Shown here in pieces: positions 62,070-64,000 of a stretch of DNA of 64,000 bases. The DNA is taken from assembly GCF_009866655.1 (NCBI RefSeq), contig NZ_CP047420.1, positions 3,658,001 to 3,722,000 of the forward strand, in the 5' to 3' direction. Origin of the DNA: Rathayibacter sp. VKM Ac-2804 (GTDB taxonomy: Bacteria; Actinomycetota; Actinomycetes; Actinomycetales; Microbacteriaceae). The notes beneath the pieces were generated by a model. It saw nothing but the letters and a program-made list of their open reading frames with translations. It had not been told where the DNA came from and ran no database searches. Numbering within the stretch: the first letter of the stretch is position 1; every line of letters starts with the position of its first letter. The position numbers and the translations under genes were made by a program.

Positions 62070-64000
62070 TCAGGCGCAGGGGCGGGCCGGGTAGGCGGCG
62101 GTCACCTCCGCGGAGACGGGGGTGCCGTCGATCGTCGCCGAGGCGCCGACCGTCACCGCGCCGGCGGGCAGGCTCACCTGCCGGGTGGTGAAGGCGTGCG
62201 AGACCGTCGCGCCGGCGGCGACCGACGCGAACGTCTTGGTGCCGTAGGCGGTCGTCATCGTCACCGCGGCGGTCGCGTCGGACGCGTTCGTCGCCTGCGC
62301 CGTGATGATCGCCTTGCCCGCGATGCAGCGGGTGGAGGCGCTCGCCGCGAGCTCGAGGGCCGGGGCCGCCTCGCCCTCGGTGAAGGCGAAGGTGTCGAGC
62401 TCGAACAGGTCGCCGGTCGGGCCGGAGTAGCTGAAGTACACGTCGTGCACTCCGGTCGCTCCGGTCAGCGTCGTGCTCAGGTCGGCCCACTCCCCCGTGG
62501 CCCCGGTCACCGCGAGCGTGCCCGCGACGGGCCCGGTCTCGGAGTCGAGACGCACGGTGATGCTGCCGCCGGCCTGCAGGGCCTTCGCGCGGGCCGAGAA
62601 CGTCGCCGCTCCCGTGTCGCCGAAGTCGACGGCCGAGAGGGCGGTCCAGTCGCCGCTGTCGAGGTCGCGCAGGGTCAGGTTCTGCGTCGCTCCGGCGCCG
62701 GGGGTGCCCAGCGGTCCGGTCGCGATGCCCTTGCTCCAGCCGATCGTCTCGGCCGGGAAGGTGCGGAACGGGTCGAAGTCCTTGACCTGGTCGACGCCGG
62801 CGTAGTCGCCGACGACCTGCTGGACCGTGCCGTCCGCGTTGAACTGCAGCTCCTGGATGTGCGGGCTGCGGTAGCCCTGGGTGGTGTCGCCGTTGATCCG
62901 CTTGTTCAGCGTGGGCGCGTGGTAGGTGAAGTAGTACTTGCCGCCGAGCTCGAAGACCGACTGGTGGTTGTTGCCGCCCGTCCCCGCTCCGAAGAAGCGG
63001 CTCTGGTTCGGGAACATCACGCCGGCGTACGCCTCCTTGGGCCACGACATCGGGTCGTCCGAGATCATGTAGCCGATCTCGCCGCCGCCCGGGTAGCCGG
63101 GCACGCGGGTCTGGTTGCCGCCGAAGTCGGTGCCGCCGAAGTGCGACGAGTAGGAAAGGTAGTACTTGCCCTCGCGCTCGAAGACCTGCGCCGCCTCGAA
63201 CGCGACCGGAGCGTCGACCACGGCGGCCGTGCCCTCGGTGGAGATCATGTCGTCACCGAGCTCGATCACGCGGATGTTCTTCGGGTTGTTGAAGCGCTCG
63301 GCCGCGGGGAGGGCGGTCGAGGCGGGTCCGCCGCCGAAGAACAGGTAGCCCTGGCCGTCGTCGTCGATGAGCGGCGCCGGGTCGAACTTCCACGCGACGT
63401 CCGCACCGGGGGTGGTGTCGTTGATCAGCGTCGAGGTGCGCTGGCTCGTCCACGGGCCGACCGGCGAGTCGCCGGTGATCACGTTGCTGGAGCCGCCGCC
63501 GTTGGCGTAGTAGAGGAAGTACTTGTCGACGCCGTTCACGGTCTTCTTGGCCATGCCGGGCGCCCACGAGTTGCCGGTGAAGGGCGCGACTCCCGCGGAG
63601 CCGGCGACCTGGATCTCGCCGTGGTCGGTCCAGTTGACGAGGTCGTCGGAGGAGATCACGGTGATCTGGTTGATCTTCCCGTAGTCGATCCCGGGAGAGA
63701 CGCCCGTCGCCGGGTTCGGGGCGTAGCCCTGGGTGTCGTTCGTCATGTACATGTACACGCGCCCGTTCTCCACGAAGCCGAAGCCGTCGGCCCCGAACTT
63801 CCAGCCGATGAGCGGGTTGTGATCGCCGGGCAGCTTGCCGACGACCTCGATGGTCTTCGACGCGGGGGCCGGCGGCGCGGCGCCGACGAGCGAGACGTCG
63901 TCGAGCGTGTAGTCCATCAGGTGGGTGTCGGGCGCGGCCGACGGGGTGGCCGTCCACGGGGTCTCGAAGAACAGCCGCGCGGTGGCGACGCTCTGGCCCG
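62070..64000 (-). CDS. Secreted GH43 arabinoxylan-type hydrolase with flanking CBMs (3' part)
   Basis: The 3' 643 codons of a modular exported hydrolase are present; the gene continues past the window's right edge. In order: the end of a CBM4/9-like domain (LFFETPWTATPSA, MDYTLDDVSLV); a GH43 five-bladed propeller (~440 residues, with HNPLIGWKFGADGFGFVENG, NSWAPGMA, WKFDPAPLIDDDG and the proton-donor Glu region VAFEAAQVFEREGKYY); a CBM6-like beta-sandwich (SKGIATGPLG to FELDTFAF); and a C-terminal Ig-like domain with two Cys. The architecture resembles arabinoxylan arabinofuranohydrolases/xylosidases. Substrate is inferred from subfamily-like motifs. Confidence 0.88.
   Translation of the reverse strand, partial: GQSVATARLFFETPWTATPSAAPDTHLMDYTLDDVSLVGAAPPAPASKTIEVVGKLPGDHNPLIGWKFGADGFGFVENGRVYMYMTNDTQGYAPNPATGVSPGIDYGKINQITVISSDDLVNWTDHGEIQVAGSAGVAPFTGNSWAPGMAKKTVNGVDKYFLYYANGGGSSNVITGDSPVGPWTSQRTSTLINDTTPGADVAWKFDPAPLIDDDGQGYLFFGGGPASTALPAAERFNNPKNIRVIELGDDMISTEGTAAVVDAPVAFEAAQVFEREGKYYLSYSSHFGGTDFGGNQTRVPGYPGGGEIGYMISDDPMSWPKEAYAGVMFPNQSRFFGAGTGGNNHQSVFELGGKYYFTYHAPTLNKRINGDTTQGYRSPHIQELQFNADGTVQQVVGDYAGVDQVKDFDPFRTFPAETIGWSKGIATGPLGTPGAGATQNLTLRDLDSGDWTALSAVDFGDTGAATFSARAKALQAGGSITVRLDSETGPVAGTLAVTGATGEWADLSTTLTGATGVHDVYFSYSGPTGDLFELDTFAFTEGEAAPALELAASASTRCIAGKAIITAQATNASDATAAVTMTTAYGTKTFASVAAGATVSHAFTTRQVSLPAGAVTVGASATIDGTPVSAEVTAAYPARPCA

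Overview
The window is a GC-rich (roughly 70% or more by eye) actinobacterial chromosome segment. Gene content and order fit the Microbacteriaceae, with a Rathayibacter-like plant-associated genus as the best guess: rhamnose ABC uptake genes, tilS/hpt, ftsH-folE-folP-folB-folK-DUF3180-PH-PH-DUF2520-panC-lysS, paired coiled-coil peptidoglycan hydrolases, and dispersed palindromic repeats between genes. It is a mosaic of core housekeeping genes and short accessory blocks. No rRNA, CRISPR array, intact transposon or prophage is visible.

Layout. 0-4 kb: the end of a rhamnose ABC importer operon (rhaT-P-Q-S) plus rhamnose mutarotase. 4-5 kb: an orphan ECF sigma factor with a 77-residue companion. 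5-8.4 kb: a minus-strand sugar operon (MFS importer, sugar-phosphate isomerase, Gfo/Idh/MocA oxidoreductase). 8.7-9.1 kb: a decayed Phd/YefM antitoxin and tRNA-Arg. 9.2-13.8 kb: a MOSC protein, an alpha/beta hydrolase and two FUSC-type exporters around a MarR regulator. 14-18 kb: a secreted GH43 plus GH30 pair resembling a type II arabinogalactan degradation module, a broken DUF2335 membrane protein gene and tRNA-Ser(CGA). The block is bracketed by two near-identical hairpins. 18-32 kb: radA, a DUF2207 protein, an ArgA-like acetyltransferase, clpC, pirin, ndh, an AraC regulator and cardiolipin synthase. 31.9-43.5 kb: one long minus-strand folate, pantothenate and lysyl-tRNA synthetase region headed by ftsH. 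43.6-49.1 kb: an insertion-like block (YhgE/Pip protein with TetR, DAG kinase, GH76) between ftsH and hpt. 49-54.4 kb: hpt, tilS, ppa, and an M23 and NlpC/P60 hydrolase pair. 54.6-55.1 kb: tRNA-Glu, tRNA-Asp and tRNA-Phe. 55-64 kb: a CPBP protease, a small alarmone synthetase, a DHA2 exporter, a YpfJ-type metallopeptidase, proline iminopeptidase, and the 3' part of a secreted GH43 arabinoxylan-type hydrolase.

Shared themes. Two accessory genes (Phd antitoxin, DUF2335) are each interrupted by a single in-frame TGA. A 45-nt palindromic repeat family occurs at eight intergenic loci in both orientations. At least fifteen genes have a TANNNT box 6-7 nt before the start codon, the signature of leaderless transcripts; this was used to choose several starts. 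Plant-polymer functions (rhamnose uptake, arabinogalactan and arabinoxylan hydrolases) recur, consistent with life on plants.
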